DNA of 64,000 bases from JAVXGM01 sp036657395 (GTDB lineage Bacteria > Bacillota > Clostridia > Peptostreptococcales > Anaerovoracaceae), in NCBI GenBank assembly GCA_036657395.1, contig JAVXGM010000002.1, forward strand, positions 186,001-250,000, read 5' to 3'. This document shows, piece after piece, positions 50,106 through 60,187 of this stretch (position 1 is the first letter of the stretch; every line of letters starts with the position of its first letter). The notes beneath the pieces are model-generated. The model was not told where the DNA came from. It saw only the letters and a program-made list of their open reading frames with translations, and searched no databases. The position numbers were made by a program, and so were the translations under genes.

Positions 50106-51791
50106 TTATACCTCCAAAAATATTGGCAAAATTACCGGATTTCTCTTTGTCTTATGATAGATAAAGTTTCTCAATCCGTCTCTTACCGCCGTCTTCATTG
50201 CGTTCCAATCTTTAGCATTCTCCTTGCAACATTGTTCCAAGATGCCTCTAACTAGTTCACTTGCATCATCAATTAATTTTTCGTTTTCACGAACATAAAC
50301 AAACCCTCTAGAAATAATATCAGGACCGGATGAAACGCATCTGCCTGCTCTATCAATTGCAGCCACTACGATGATTAGTCCTGATTCGGATAATAGTCTT
50401 CTGTCTCTTAGGACAATATTTCCAACATCACCTACACCAAGACCGTCTACCATAACTCCCTCAGCTTGGGTAATTTCCTTATTCACTATAGCTTGTCTTC
50501 TGTTCACACATAATTCGTCTCCATTCTTGAGAATGAAGATGTTTTCTTCTGGTATTCCCATGCTGGCACCAATAGCCGCATGTTTTCTCAGATGACGATA
50601 TTCTCCATGAACTGGCATGAAAAACTGTGGTTTAATAAGCGCATGCATCAATTTTAGTTCTTCTTGGCATGCATGACCAGAAACGTGAATATCCGCAATA
50701 TCTGAATAGATTACTTCTGCACCCTGTTCAAATAGTTTATTTACTACATTGGATACTGTTTTTTCATTTCCTGGTACCGGTGTTGAAGATAGGATTACCA
50801 TATCACCCTTTTTAATTCGAATAGCTTTATGATCTAAAGTAGCCATTCTTGAAAGGGCAGACATTGGTTCTCCCTGACTTCCTGTAGTGATAATCACTAA
50901 CTCTTTGTCTGGAATATTTCTTGTTTTGTGTATATCAACAAGTACATTTGCCGGGATTTTGATATATCCTAGCTCAGTGGCAAGCTTCACTACGTTGACC
51001 ATACTTCTTCCTGAAACGGCCACCTTTCGCTTGCATAGTACTGCAATATCAATGATTTTTTGTAATCTGTGTACATTGGAAGAAAATGTGGCAATAATAA
51101 TTCTTGTCTTTGAAGTTCTGAATATATTTTCCAGAGTTTTTCCAACTACCTTCTCAGAAGAAGTATATCCAGGTCTGGTGGCATTTGTACTGTCCGCCAT
51201 CATTAATAGCACCCCTTTGGATCCTAGTTCTGCAAGTCTTGCAAAATCTATAGGTTCGCCATCTACTGGAGTGTAGTCAATTTTGAAATCTCCTGTGTGG
51301 AAGATTCGCCCTGCCGGGGTGTTGATACATAGACACACAGAATCTACTACTGAATGAGTTATTCTTATGGTTTCTACTTCAAATACACCAAGCTTGAATT
51401 TGCTCCCACCTTCAATCGTATGGAGTTTTCCTTTAAGTCCATGTTCTGCTAATTTGTTTCCAATAAGCCCTAATGGAAATTTAGTTCCGTAAATAGGAAT
51501 GTTTAGCACTTTTAGCAAGTATGGAACCGCACCGATATGGTCTTCATGTCCGTGAGTAATGACTAATCCTTTAATCTTTTTCTGATTCTTAATCAGGTAG
51601 TCAAAATCCGGAATAACCATGTCAATTCCAAACATCTCATCATCTGGAAAGCAAAGGCCGCAGTCAATGATTATAATCTCGTCTTTGTACTCAATGACAG
51701 TCATATTTTTTCCGATCTCATTTAACCCGCCTAAGGGCAGTACCTTTATAGGCATGCCACCCTTTTTTACGCTATTTTCTTTTTTTCTCAT
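50106..51791 (-). CDS. rnj: Ribonuclease J
   Basis: A 561-residue metallo-beta-lactamase/beta-CASP ribonuclease with 5'-3' exo and endo activity. Metal motif THGHEDHIGAVPYLL (about residue 78-92), then HSVVDS, HTGDFKIDY, the beta-CASP FSSNVHRLQ and GSQGEPMSALSRM (signature phosphate-binding Ser/Glu), VHVSGHA-type ADIHVSGHACQEE, and the C-terminal domain. Full length. It lies 41 bp after leuS and precedes ylbF. Confidence 0.95.
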   Translation of the reverse strand: MRKKENSVKKGGMPIKVLPLGGLNEIGKNMTVIEYKDEIIIIDCGLCFPDDEMFGIDMVIPDFDYLIKNQKKIKGLVITHGHEDHIGAVPYLLKVLNIPIYGTKFPLGLIGNKLAEHGLKGKLHTIEGGSKFKLGVFEVETIRITHSVVDSVCLCINTPAGRIFHTGDFKIDYTPVDGEPIDFARLAELGSKGVLLMMADSTNATRPGYTSSEKVVGKTLENIFRTSKTRIIIATFSSNVHRLQKIIDIAVLCKRKVAVSGRSMVNVVKLATELGYIKIPANVLVDIHKTRNIPDKELVIITTGSQGEPMSALSRMATLDHKAIRIKKGDMVILSSTPVPGNEKTVSNVVNKLFEQGAEVIYSDIADIHVSGHACQEELKLMHALIKPQFFMPVHGEYRHLRKHAAIGASMGIPEENIFILKNGDELCVNRRQAIVNKEITQAEGVMVDGLGVGDVGNIVLRDRRLLSESGLIIVVAAIDRAGRCVSSGPDIISRGFVYVRENEKLIDDASELVRGILEQCCKENAKDWNAMKTAVRDGLRNFIYHKTKRNPVILPIFLEV

Positions 51792-51832
51792 ATTTTTCGT
51801 TCTCTCTTTTCTTTATTCTGGAATCATTTCAA

Positions 51833-54301
51833 TTATTTTACGACGATATTAACCAACTTGTTTGGCACTGCAATTACTTTCATTACATTTTTGCCTTGAA
51901 TTAATTCTTGCACTTTCTCGTTTTTCATTGCTAATTCTTCCAGCATAGTTTTATTCAAATTGTTTTCAACGACAAGCTTTTCTTTTACTTTTCCGTTGAT
52001 TTGAACTACAATTTCGATTGTATCCTTTACTAAGGCGCTTTCATCACATTCCGGCCAGCTTTCCTTGTAAATAGATTTTGTGTTTCCAAGATGTTGCCAC
52101 ATTTCTTCGCAGATGTGTGGTGTAAATGGAGACAACATTAGAACCAGATTTTTCACAGCAGTATCAAGGAGCCCTACATTAACATCTCCCTCTTTGTACC
52201 TGTACATTTCATTGACCATTTCCATAATTGAACTAATCGCCGTATTGAAATTAAACCTTCCTCCAACATCTTCTGATACTTTCTTAATAGTGTAATTCAT
52301 TTCATATGCGAGACTTTTGTCTGCCTCTGTTTTTAGTGCATATTCTTGTGGAATATCCTTATATTTATCTGAAAACTCATACACCATGCGATGTACTCTG
52401 TTTAAAAATCTATAGCTACCTTCTACCCCTTTATCAGACCAATCTAACTCTCTTTCCGGTGGCGCCGCAAATAAAATGAAAAGACGTGCTGTATCTGCCC
52501 CGTATCTCTCAATAATTTGTGCTGGGCTTACTACATTACCAACAGATTTTGACATTTTCTTGCCATCTTTAATAACCATTCCTTGGGTAAGTAAGTTATT
52601 GAATGGCTCTTCTTTATCTACTAATCCTAGATCGCACAATGCCATCTGGAAAAATCTAGCATACATAAGGTGTAAAATAGCATGCTCTACACCTCCAATA
52701 TATTGATCAACGCCCATCCAATAATCGACTTTTTCCTTGTCAAAAATTTTGTCTGGATTCTTTGCATCACAATATCTAAGGAAATACCATGATGAGTCAA
52801 GGAATGTATCCATTGTGTCTAGCTCTCTTTTCGCTGGCTTGCCACATACAGGGCAAGTAGTGTTTGCAAATGTTTTGCTAGTAGTAAGCGGAGATTCTCC
52901 CTTGCCCGTAAATTCAACATCTGTTGGAAGAAGCACTGGTAAGTTTTCTTCTTTTTCAGGTACCCATCCACAAACGTCACATTTAATCATTGGAATCGGT
53001 GTTCCCCAGTATCTCTGCCGTGAAATCAGCCAGTCTCTAAGCCTATAATTAGTGGACTTTGATCCTATTTTCTTTTCTTCTAAATAATCTATAATCTTTA
53101 CAATGGCTTCCTTATTGTTCATTCCTGTAAACATTTCTGAATTAATCATATTCCCTTCAGCGACAAAAGCTTCCTTCAAGTTGTTTATGTCTATTTCAGG
53201 ATCCTTTGTATCTACTACTGGAATAATCTCAAGATCGAACTTCTTTGCAAACTCAAAGTCACGTTGATCATGTGCAGGTACAGCCATAATTGCGCCGGTT
53301 CCATAGCCCATTAAAACGTAGTCTGAAATGTAGATGGGTACTTTCTTTCCATTTAGAGGATTAATACAATATCTACCTATAAATTGTCCGGTTTTTTCTC
53401 CTGTTGTGGATGTACGTTCAATATCCGTCAGATGTTGAACCTTATCCAGGTATTCCCTTACTGAAGCCTCATATTCGCTTCCTGCTATGAGTTCCTTAAG
53501 ATAAGGATGCTCAGGTGCAAGAACCATATAGGTAACCCCATAAAGAGTGTCTGGCCTTGTAGTGAAAATATCAAGACCTTTATCAAAATCAGCAATATTG
53601 AAGGTTACTTCCGCACCCACACTTTTACCAATCCAGTTTTTCTGCATGGTCTTTACCTTTGTTGGCCAACCATCTAATGTTTCCAGATTGTCTAGTAATC
53701 TATCTGCATAATCTGTGATCTTAAAGTACCACTGAGACAATTCTTTTTTACCTACAGCCGTGCCGCAGCGCTCGCAAGCACCATCTACTACTTGTTCATT
53801 AGCAAGTACTGTCTTACAGCTAGGACACCAATTTACTGGGTTTTCCTTTTTGTACGCAAGTCCTTTTTTCTGAAACTGAATAAAAATCCACTGCATCCAT
53901 TTGTAATAGTCTGGATGGCATGTAGCCACTTCTCTATCCCAGTCATATGATAAGCCTAACTCTGACAACTGTTGTCGCATCTCATCTATGTTCTTCCAAG
54001 TCCAAAGACTAGGTTCAACTCCATTTTTAATTGCCGCATTTTCTGCAGGTAACCCAAATGAATCCCATCCCATAGGGTGAAGTACATTAAAGCCTTTCAT
54101 TGTCTTAAACCTAGCAATCACATCACCAATGGAATAATTTCTTACATGACCCATATGTAATTTCCCTGATGGGTATGGAAACATTTCCAAAACGTAATAT
54201 TTTTCCTTTGTTTCGTCCATTACTGTTTCAAACTGCTTCTCTTCTTTCCATTTCTTTTGCCATTTCTTTTCAATTTCCGTAAAATTATATCTTTCTATCA
54301 T
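51833..54301 (-). CDS. leuS: Leucyl-tRNA synthetase
   Basis: An 822-residue class I synthetase that charges tRNA-Leu. HIGH motif: FPYPSGKLHMGHVRNY (about 42-57); KMSKS: DGKKMSKSVGNVV. The editing domain (about 225-415) has the threonine-rich TTRPDTLYG, and a zinc site is visible in CPSCKT/CERCG. The start at 54301 is preceded by GGAGG; an upstream Met would run through rsfS. No T-box is seen before it; it is coupled to rsfS. Confidence 0.98.
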   Translation of the reverse strand: MIERYNFTEIEKKWQKKWKEEKQFETVMDETKEKYYVLEMFPYPSGKLHMGHVRNYSIGDVIARFKTMKGFNVLHPMGWDSFGLPAENAAIKNGVEPSLWTWKNIDEMRQQLSELGLSYDWDREVATCHPDYYKWMQWIFIQFQKKGLAYKKENPVNWCPSCKTVLANEQVVDGACERCGTAVGKKELSQWYFKITDYADRLLDNLETLDGWPTKVKTMQKNWIGKSVGAEVTFNIADFDKGLDIFTTRPDTLYGVTYMVLAPEHPYLKELIAGSEYEASVREYLDKVQHLTDIERTSTTGEKTGQFIGRYCINPLNGKKVPIYISDYVLMGYGTGAIMAVPAHDQRDFEFAKKFDLEIIPVVDTKDPEIDINNLKEAFVAEGNMINSEMFTGMNNKEAIVKIIDYLEEKKIGSKSTNYRLRDWLISRQRYWGTPIPMIKCDVCGWVPEKEENLPVLLPTDVEFTGKGESPLTTSKTFANTTCPVCGKPAKRELDTMDTFLDSSWYFLRYCDAKNPDKIFDKEKVDYWMGVDQYIGGVEHAILHLMYARFFQMALCDLGLVDKEEPFNNLLTQGMVIKDGKKMSKSVGNVVSPAQIIERYGADTARLFILFAAPPERELDWSDKGVEGSYRFLNRVHRMVYEFSDKYKDIPQEYALKTEADKSLAYEMNYTIKKVSEDVGGRFNFNTAISSIMEMVNEMYRYKEGDVNVGLLDTAVKNLVLMLSPFTPHICEEMWQHLGNTKSIYKESWPECDESALVKDTIEIVVQINGKVKEKLVVENNLNKTMLEELAMKNEKVQELIQGKNVMKVIAVPNKLVNIVVK

Positions 54302-54302
54302 T

Positions 54303-54647
54303 TTAGTCCTCCAGATTAATAAATTCGCAATCTCCCCAAACCTTTTCAATGTTGTATTTTTCTCGCATCTCAAGAGTCAATAAGTTTACAATAATGTCTC
54401 CATAATCCATAAGAACCCAATCGGAATTTCGCTTTCCTTCAACACTGCGGGTAAACATCTTATTTTTCTCCATCTTTTCTTCGACTTCTTCGCATAGGCT
54501 GTCTACTTGTCTCTTGCTAGTACCTGATGCCAAAACCATATAGTCAGCAAATGATGTTTTTGAACTTACATCAATAATTGTGATATCCTGTGCTTTTTTC
54601 TCTGATAACGTTTCTGCAATAAATATTGCCGCATCTCTAATTTCCAT
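54303..54647 (-). CDS. rsfS: Ribosome silencing factor RsfS
   Basis: A 114-residue protein that binds L14 on the 50S subunit and blocks subunit joining under starvation. It has the family pattern: DITIIDVSSKTSFADYMVLASGTSKRQVDSL (quoted in pieces here), EGKRNSDWVLMDYGDIIVN and EKVWGDCE near the end. Full length. Overlaps yqeK by 11 bp and sits 1 bp before leuS. The nadD-yqeK-rsfS-leuS order is common in Firmicutes. Confidence 0.95.
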   Translation of the reverse strand: MEIRDAAIFIAETLSEKKAQDITIIDVSSKTSFADYMVLASGTSKRQVDSLCEEVEEKMEKNKMFTRSVEGKRNSDWVLMDYGDIIVNLLTLEMREKYNIEKVWGDCEFINLED

Positions 54648-55197
54648 TTAATTCTCCTTCTAATACTTCTTTTGCCTTCAGGGTATCCTCATCTAGATGG
54701 TCGCCTTTAGACTTAATATATTCTATGGACCGATTCATTGAAGTAAGGCACGCTTTATCCAAATCCTCCTGGGCCATTTTTCTAATCGTCTCTACTGTTG
54801 GGTAATCTCTTTCCGGCTCTATAGCATCTGACAAATATATGATTTTTTCTAGCAAAGACATATTTTTTCTTCCTGTGGTGTGATATTTTACCGCATTTAT
54901 CACATCTTCATCATAAACATGAAAATCTCTTTTCATAAGCTCTCCAGCTACTTTACCGTGAGATAAATTTTTATTATCAATATATTTTTTATCCAAATTA
55001 AACTTTACAACATATTCATTTAATTTTTCTGTAGTCATACCTTTACACATATCGTGAAATAGTGCAGCTGTTTCTGCTTTTTTCTCATCTGCTCCATATC
55101 TTACAGCTAGTACCTTCGCCGTAGCTGCCACTCCATAAATATGTGCCAGCCTCTTCTTAGAGACATTTGCTTTAATATAATTATTTATAGAGTCCAT
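54637..55197 (-). CDS. yqeK: HD-domain Ap4A hydrolase YqeK
   Basis: A 186-residue HD phosphohydrolase that splits diadenosine tetraphosphate symmetrically. His and Asp metal ligands are visible: KRLAHIYGV, AALFHDMCKGM, LSHGKVAG and KYHTTGRKNMS, then YLSDAIEPERDYP. The start at 55197 matches the family (start MDSINNYIKANVS); the longer upstream reading lies within nadD. It overlaps the nadD end by 17 bp. Confidence 0.92.
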   Translation of the reverse strand: MDSINNYIKANVSKKRLAHIYGVAATAKVLAVRYGADEKKAETAALFHDMCKGMTTEKLNEYVVKFNLDKKYIDNKNLSHGKVAGELMKRDFHVYDEDVINAVKYHTTGRKNMSLLEKIIYLSDAIEPERDYPTVETIRKMAQEDLDKACLTSMNRSIEYIKSKGDHLDEDTLKAKEVLEGELNGN

Positions 55198-55786
55198 GTT
55201 CCCTAATATACCTTTCCACCTCAGGTGTAACAAATTGATCCATTTTCTTTCCACTTGCCTCACAACTTCGCATCTCTGTGGCAGATACATCAGGCATTTT
55301 CTCATCAACTCTAATTATATTTGTATTATAGACTTTTCTTATTTCCTCTATACAGTCTAATAATTCCTTATCCTTGTAACCAGGCCTTGCTCCAACTATT
55401 AACCCGTATTGGTTAAGAATTTCTTCTGCATTTTTCCAAGTCATAATCTTTAAAAAAGCGTCTGTTCCTGAGATAAAGTATATTTCACTTTCTCCCCCGT
55501 AAAGCTTTTTCATTCCCCGCAATGTCTTATAAGTAAATGAAATTCCTTCGTCTTTTAGCTCATAATCCGAAACATAAAGTCCTTCCTTACCGCCAATTGC
55601 CAATTGAATCATAGCTGCTCTGTCACTTCCGTCAGTAATTTTTTTCCCCAACTTAAAGGGCTGAAGTTTAGCTGGAACCAAAAGCACCTGATCCAAATCT
55701 GCTTTTTCTTTTGCTGCTAAAGCCAAAGTAATATGCCCATTATGAATAGGGTCAAAAGTACCGCCTAAAATGCCAATTTTACTCAT
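55181..55786 (-). CDS. nadD: Nicotinate-nucleotide adenylyltransferase
   Basis: NadD makes deamido-NAD from nicotinate mononucleotide and ATP. The 201-residue protein has GILGGTFDPIHNGHI (nucleotidyltransferase T/HxGH motif), VLLVPAKLQPFKLG, IYFISGTDAFLKI and the C-terminal ISSTxxR-like VSATEMR motif. Full length. Its start overlaps the aspS stop by 1 nt (TAATG). Confidence 0.97.
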   Translation of the reverse strand: MSKIGILGGTFDPIHNGHITLALAAKEKADLDQVLLVPAKLQPFKLGKKITDGSDRAAMIQLAIGGKEGLYVSDYELKDEGISFTYKTLRGMKKLYGGESEIYFISGTDAFLKIMTWKNAEEILNQYGLIVGARPGYKDKELLDCIEEIRKVYNTNIIRVDEKMPDVSATEMRSCEASGKKMDQFVTPEVERYIREHGLYK

Positions 55787-57552
55787 TATTTCTCCAATTT
55801 GATTCCTAGTTCATCAAGTTGAACCTGCTCAACTGCTGCTGGTGCTTCGCTAACCATGCACTGTGCACCTTGATTCTTTGGAAATGCAATTACTTCTCTA
55901 ATGCTTTTTTCTCCTGTAAGTAGCATAACTAGTCTGTCAAGACCGTATGCTAGACCGCCATGAGGAGGTGCGCCATACTTGAAAGCTTCCACTAAGAAAC
56001 CAAATTTGCTATCAATTTCTTCTTGGGTAAGACCAAGCACTTTAAACATTTTCTCTTGAAGCTGTCTATCATGAATTCTAATACTTCCGCCGCCTAACTC
56101 AACACCGTTTAAAATAATATCATAAGCCTGTGCCTTCACGTTCCCCGGATCACTTTCCAGCTTATCCAAATCTTCTGTTCTTGGAGAAGTGAAAGGATGA
56201 TGTTTTGCATGGTACTGACCTGTTTCTTCATCATGTTCATAAAGAGGGAAATCCACTACCCAAAGTAAGTTGTATTGTTTATCATCTAAAAGTCCCATCT
56301 GTCCTGCGATTTCTCTTCTGAGGAATCCTAAGCTGTCAAATACAACCTGCTTTTTATCTGAAACAATTAATATTAAATCTCCCGGCTTTGCTTTGAAGAT
56401 TTCAGCAATCTCAGCTAATTGTTCTGGTAAGAAAAATTTGTTTACAGAAGAAGATATTCCGTCATCCCCAACTTTGATCCATACTAAGCCTTTTGCCCCG
56501 TAGCTTTTCACAGCTTCCGTTAATTTATCAATTTTTTTCCTTGTATATTGCTTATTTCCACCGTCAATACAGATTCCACGAACATCACCACCTGCTGCTA
56601 AAGCATCTGTAAACACCTTAAACTCGCAATTTTCCATTAGGTGGTTTAATTTTTTAAGTTCAAATCCGAATCTAGTATCTGGCTTGTCACTGCCGTAACG
56701 CTCCATGGCCTCGTCATAAGCAATACGAGTAAATGGTGTGACTATGTCTATATTCATCAACTCTTTAAACACTCTCTTTAAAAATCCTTCTTGAATTTCT
56801 ATTATGTCGTCTTGGTCTACAAATGACATTTCAAGGTCAATCTGGGTAAACTCTGGCTGTCTATCTGCACGCAAATCTTCATCTCTAAAGCATTTAACAA
56901 TTTGCATATACCTATCTGTTCCACCTACCATAAGAAGCTGTTTGAACATTTGTGGTGACTGTGGAAGTGCATAAAAGGATCCCTGGCTCACTCTACTTGG
57001 AACAATATAATCTCTTGCCCCTTCTGGTGTTGATCTAATCAGCATTGGAGTTTCCACTTCAGTGAACCCTTCCTTCGCAAAATAATCTCTAGCTAAGAAT
57101 GTTAAATCATGTCTGAATGTAAGATTTTTTTGCATCTTAGTTTTTCTAATGTCCAAATATCTGTATTTTAGTCGAAGATTATCATCTACATTATCGTCAT
57201 CTTTAATATAAATTGGTGGAGTTTCTGCCTCAGAATAGATCACTAAATCATTGGCAAAAACTTCGATATCACCTGTAGCAAGATCTGGATTTTTGGACTG
57301 TCTTTCTTTGACTGTTCCCTTTATTCCCACTACAAACTCGCCTCTAAGCCTATCTGCCTTTTCAAAAAGTTCCTGAGGAATTTTATCATCAAATACAATC
57401 TGAACGATTCCTGTTTTATCCCTAAGATCACAGAAAATAAGTCCTCCAAGGTTTCTTCTCTTCTGAATCCAGCCGTTTAGTACAACTTGCTGATCTACGT
57501 CTTTTTCAGTTAAAACACAACACATATGGGTTCTTTTATATAAATTACTCAT
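55786..57552 (-). CDS. aspS: Aspartyl-tRNA synthetase
   Basis: A 588-residue bacterial class IIb synthetase. N-terminal OB anticodon domain (VVLNGWIQKRRNLGGLIFCDLRD in pieces, with the bacterial-type pattern), motif 2 FRDEDLRADRQPEFTQ, the bacterial GAD insert (about 285-415), and motif 3 GLAYGLDRLVMLL. Whether it is discriminating or also charges tRNA-Asn is not decided. It lies 15 bp after hisS, and no T-box is seen. Confidence 0.97.
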   Translation of the reverse strand: MSNLYKRTHMCCVLTEKDVDQQVVLNGWIQKRRNLGGLIFCDLRDKTGIVQIVFDDKIPQELFEKADRLRGEFVVGIKGTVKERQSKNPDLATGDIEVFANDLVIYSEAETPPIYIKDDDNVDDNLRLKYRYLDIRKTKMQKNLTFRHDLTFLARDYFAKEGFTEVETPMLIRSTPEGARDYIVPSRVSQGSFYALPQSPQMFKQLLMVGGTDRYMQIVKCFRDEDLRADRQPEFTQIDLEMSFVDQDDIIEIQEGFLKRVFKELMNIDIVTPFTRIAYDEAMERYGSDKPDTRFGFELKKLNHLMENCEFKVFTDALAAGGDVRGICIDGGNKQYTRKKIDKLTEAVKSYGAKGLVWIKVGDDGISSSVNKFFLPEQLAEIAEIFKAKPGDLILIVSDKKQVVFDSLGFLRREIAGQMGLLDDKQYNLLWVVDFPLYEHDEETGQYHAKHHPFTSPRTEDLDKLESDPGNVKAQAYDIILNGVELGGGSIRIHDRQLQEKMFKVLGLTQEEIDSKFGFLVEAFKYGAPPHGGLAYGLDRLVMLLTGEKSIREVIAFPKNQGAQCMVSEAPAAVEQVQLDELGIKLEK

Positions 57553-57567
57553 CTATATTATTTCTCC

Positions 57568-58821
57568 TTATCTTGTTAATTCTTCTACTATTTTGTCCAT
57601 TGCAACCATAGTCTGCTGTGACGTTGCCATGTCTTTTATTGCAACCTGGTTTTCAGCAATTTCGTTATCCCCAATTACTATGGTTTTTCTGGCTTTAAGT
57701 CTGTTTGCATATTTGAATTGACCCTTAATATTTCGAGCAAGTACATCCATTTCTACGTGAAGACCCTTTCTTCTTAAGGTTCTCATAAGCTTTAGTCCAT
57801 AAGCTTTTGCAGGTTCTCCCATAACAGCAATAAATACGTCTGCTCCCTTTGGCTCTGGAATCTCAATTCCATTAGCTTCAAGTGTAAGTAAAAGACGTTC
57901 AATACCAAGTCCAAATCCTACACCTGGAATTGGAGGTCCACCTAGTTGTTCAATCAGGTGATCATATCTTCCTCCACCGCAGACAGTGCCCTGGGCTCCA
58001 ATGCTGTTGGTTACAAACTCAAAAGCAGTCTTGGTATAGTAATCAAGTCCTCTCACTATTGTAGGATCCACTACAAAATCAATTTCCATTCCAGTCAAAT
58101 TTATCTTCAAATCTTCAAATGCTGTTTCACATTCCTCACAAAGATAATCAATCATCATTGGCGCACCTACTATAAGTTCCTGGCAAATCTCTGACTTACA
58201 GTCTAGGATTCTCATTGGATTTCGATCATATCTATCTTTACAAGTATCACAAAGTTCATCAAATTTTGGCTCTAAGAATTCTCTTAAGGCTTTTCTATGA
58301 TTTTCTCTGCATTTTGGGCAACCTACACTATTGATTCTAAGTTCAACATCTTTAATGCCAAGGTCTCCTAAAAAGTCATGCCCCAAACAAATGGCTTCTG
58401 CATCTGCCATCATGTTATCTGTACCAAATATCTCTATTCCAAACTGATGGAATGCACGTAAACGTCCTGATTGTGGCTTTTCATATCTGAAGCAAGGTGT
58501 ATTATAATAAAATTTTGAAGGTTGTACTTCTGCATAGAGTTTATGTTCTACAAAAGAACGAACTACAGGAGAAGTTCCTTCTGGTTTTAATGTAATATTT
58601 CTCTTACCGTAATCTTGAAAGGAATACATTTCCTTCTGAACAATATCCGTAGTATCACCTACGCCCCTTGCAAATAATTCTGTATGTTCAAATACAGGAT
58701 TTCTCATTTCCTTAAATCCGTATTTATAGCAAATATTCGCAAATGCCTTTTCTACAAAGTGCCACTTGTATATCTGCTGTGGTAGTACATCTTTGGTTCC
58801 CTTTGGTGCGTTTGTTAACAT
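57568..58821 (-). CDS. hisS: Histidyl-tRNA synthetase
   Basis: A 417-residue class II synthetase. The start APKGTKDVLPQQ, motif 2 CFRYEKPQSGRLRAFHQFG, the histidine motifs GLDYYTKTAFE and GGGRYDHL, and motif 3 GFGLGIERLLL are all present. The C-terminal anticodon domain follows. The hisS-aspS pair is common in Firmicutes. It lies 4 bp after hemZ and has a good GGAGG. Confidence 0.98.
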   Translation of the reverse strand: MLTNAPKGTKDVLPQQIYKWHFVEKAFANICYKYGFKEMRNPVFEHTELFARGVGDTTDIVQKEMYSFQDYGKRNITLKPEGTSPVVRSFVEHKLYAEVQPSKFYYNTPCFRYEKPQSGRLRAFHQFGIEIFGTDNMMADAEAICLGHDFLGDLGIKDVELRINSVGCPKCRENHRKALREFLEPKFDELCDTCKDRYDRNPMRILDCKSEICQELIVGAPMMIDYLCEECETAFEDLKINLTGMEIDFVVDPTIVRGLDYYTKTAFEFVTNSIGAQGTVCGGGRYDHLIEQLGGPPIPGVGFGLGIERLLLTLEANGIEIPEPKGADVFIAVMGEPAKAYGLKLMRTLRRKGLHVEMDVLARNIKGQFKYANRLKARKTIVIGDNEIAENQVAIKDMATSQQTMVAMDKIVEELTR

Positions 58822-58825
58822 CTCT

Positions 58826-60187
58826 TTACCTCCTGAACAAATCTTTTTGTTTTCTCTGCAACATCTCGTTTATACGTTCTATATATATTTCATAATTTGA
58901 TACATTTGGAACCCGTTCTAGTCGGTTTTCAAGTGGAAAGTATACTTTAGTAATTCCACCTGCGCCAAGTGCTACAATCGTCTGTCTTTCTTCCATAATT
59001 CGAATATTGTATATGTTTAAAGTGTTTCCCTTGCAATATCCAATGTTTTCCGTGCTACCTGAAGTATGCTTTTGCTTGTAAAGGTAATATGGTCTATATC
59101 CAGCCCGGATAAGGATTTCTCTGCTCTCGTCTATCATTGCCTCAACTAGGTCAGCCTGTTTATAATTGAAATTTTGATCTATATCTTTTAATCTTGATGA
59201 GCGTTTCACCGCCAAATTATGAATAGTGATATTCTCTGCCTCAAGGTCAATTAACCTTGTTAAACTTTCCCGAAAATCTTCTAAAGATTCTCCTGGAAGT
59301 CCTGCGATTAGATCACCATTTACAATGGGCATTTTCACTTTTTTCGCCTTTAAAAAAGCTTCTTCTATTTCCGCTGCCGTATGTGACCTCCCTATAATCT
59401 TAAGGGTTTCTTCTTTCATGGATTGAGGATTTATGCTGATTCGCTCTACTCCATGCTCTCTTAAGGTTTGCAACTTTTCAAGAGTAATAGTGTCTGGTCT
59501 TCCTGCTTCTACGGTAATTTCCCTAATTCGAGATAAATCAAAATCTTCAATAATCCAGTCTAAAAGAATTGACATTTCATCTCTAGTAAGAGTAGTTGGT
59601 GTCCCTCCTCCTATGTAAATCGACTCAGGATAGAGTCCATTTGCCTTCATCTTTTTCCCGACAAAATTGATTTCTTTGTGAAGAGCTTCTAAGTATCTAC
59701 TAATTTCTTTTGCCTCTACTTGGTTTGAAGTAAAAGAACAATATAGACATCTCGTCGGACAGAATGGAATACCAATATAGACACCTACGGAATTTTCTGG
59801 GGCTGTCCCTAAAGATTTCTGTTGCTCATGATAAATATCTATAAGCAGTTTGATTTTTTCTTCATGTACAAGATAGTAATCAGAAAGCCGTTTGCAAACC
59901 AACGCCTCACTTCCCATCTGCCTAATCAATTCTCCTGTCAGCTTGACTGGCCGAATCCCAGTGAGTATCCCCCACTTAGGATAACGTCCTGTCTTTTCTG
60001 CAAGAGTTTGATAAATCTCACGCTTTAAGTCATTTTTGTTTCCATTGAATTTAAGGTTTATAGTGGATTCTGGGATAATTTGATCTTCCTCTGTGAAGAT
60101 TTTAAAGTCCGCAGGCAAGAGGAAGATTTTCATAACTTCCTCATATTCATGTGTATTGGTTATGCCTTTAATGAAAAATTTATACAA
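58826..60187 (-). CDS. hemZ: Coproporphyrinogen dehydrogenase-like radical SAM enzyme HemZ
   Basis: A radical SAM protein of about 453 residues. The cluster motif is PFCPTRCLYCSF (CX3CX2C), preceded by the HemN-like GVYIGI. SIYIGGGTPTTL, EAGRPDT, RISINPQS and GLPGESLEDF are all HemN/HemZ features. HemZ carries out, or is thought to carry out, oxygen-independent porphyrinogen oxidation; other roles are possible. The start is not certain. A TTG at 60187, with GAGG upstream, overlaps the stop of the MBL gene and fits the family start (YKFFIKG). Longer readings run deep into that gene. Confidence 0.87.
   Translation of the reverse strand: MYKFFIKGITNTHEYEEVMKIFLLPADFKIFTEEDQIIPESTINLKFNGNKNDLKREIYQTLAEKTGRYPKWGILTGIRPVKLTGELIRQMGSEALVCKRLSDYYLVHEEKIKLLIDIYHEQQKSLGTAPENSVGVYIGIPFCPTRCLYCSFTSNQVEAKEISRYLEALHKEINFVGKKMKANGLYPESIYIGGGTPTTLTRDEMSILLDWIIEDFDLSRIREITVEAGRPDTITLEKLQTLREHGVERISINPQSMKEETLKIIGRSHTAAEIEEAFLKAKKVKMPIVNGDLIAGLPGESLEDFRESLTRLIDLEAENITIHNLAVKRSSRLKDIDQNFNYKQADLVEAMIDESREILIRAGYRPYYLYKQKHTSGSTENIGYCKGNTLNIYNIRIMEERQTIVALGAGGITKVYFPLENRLERVPNVSNYEIYIERINEMLQRKQKDLFRR

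Noticed and set aside
54302..58825. T-box leaders for leuS, aspS or hisS
   Set aside because: Gaps before these genes are 1 to 15 bp, too short for a T-box; they appear to be read from upstream promoters.
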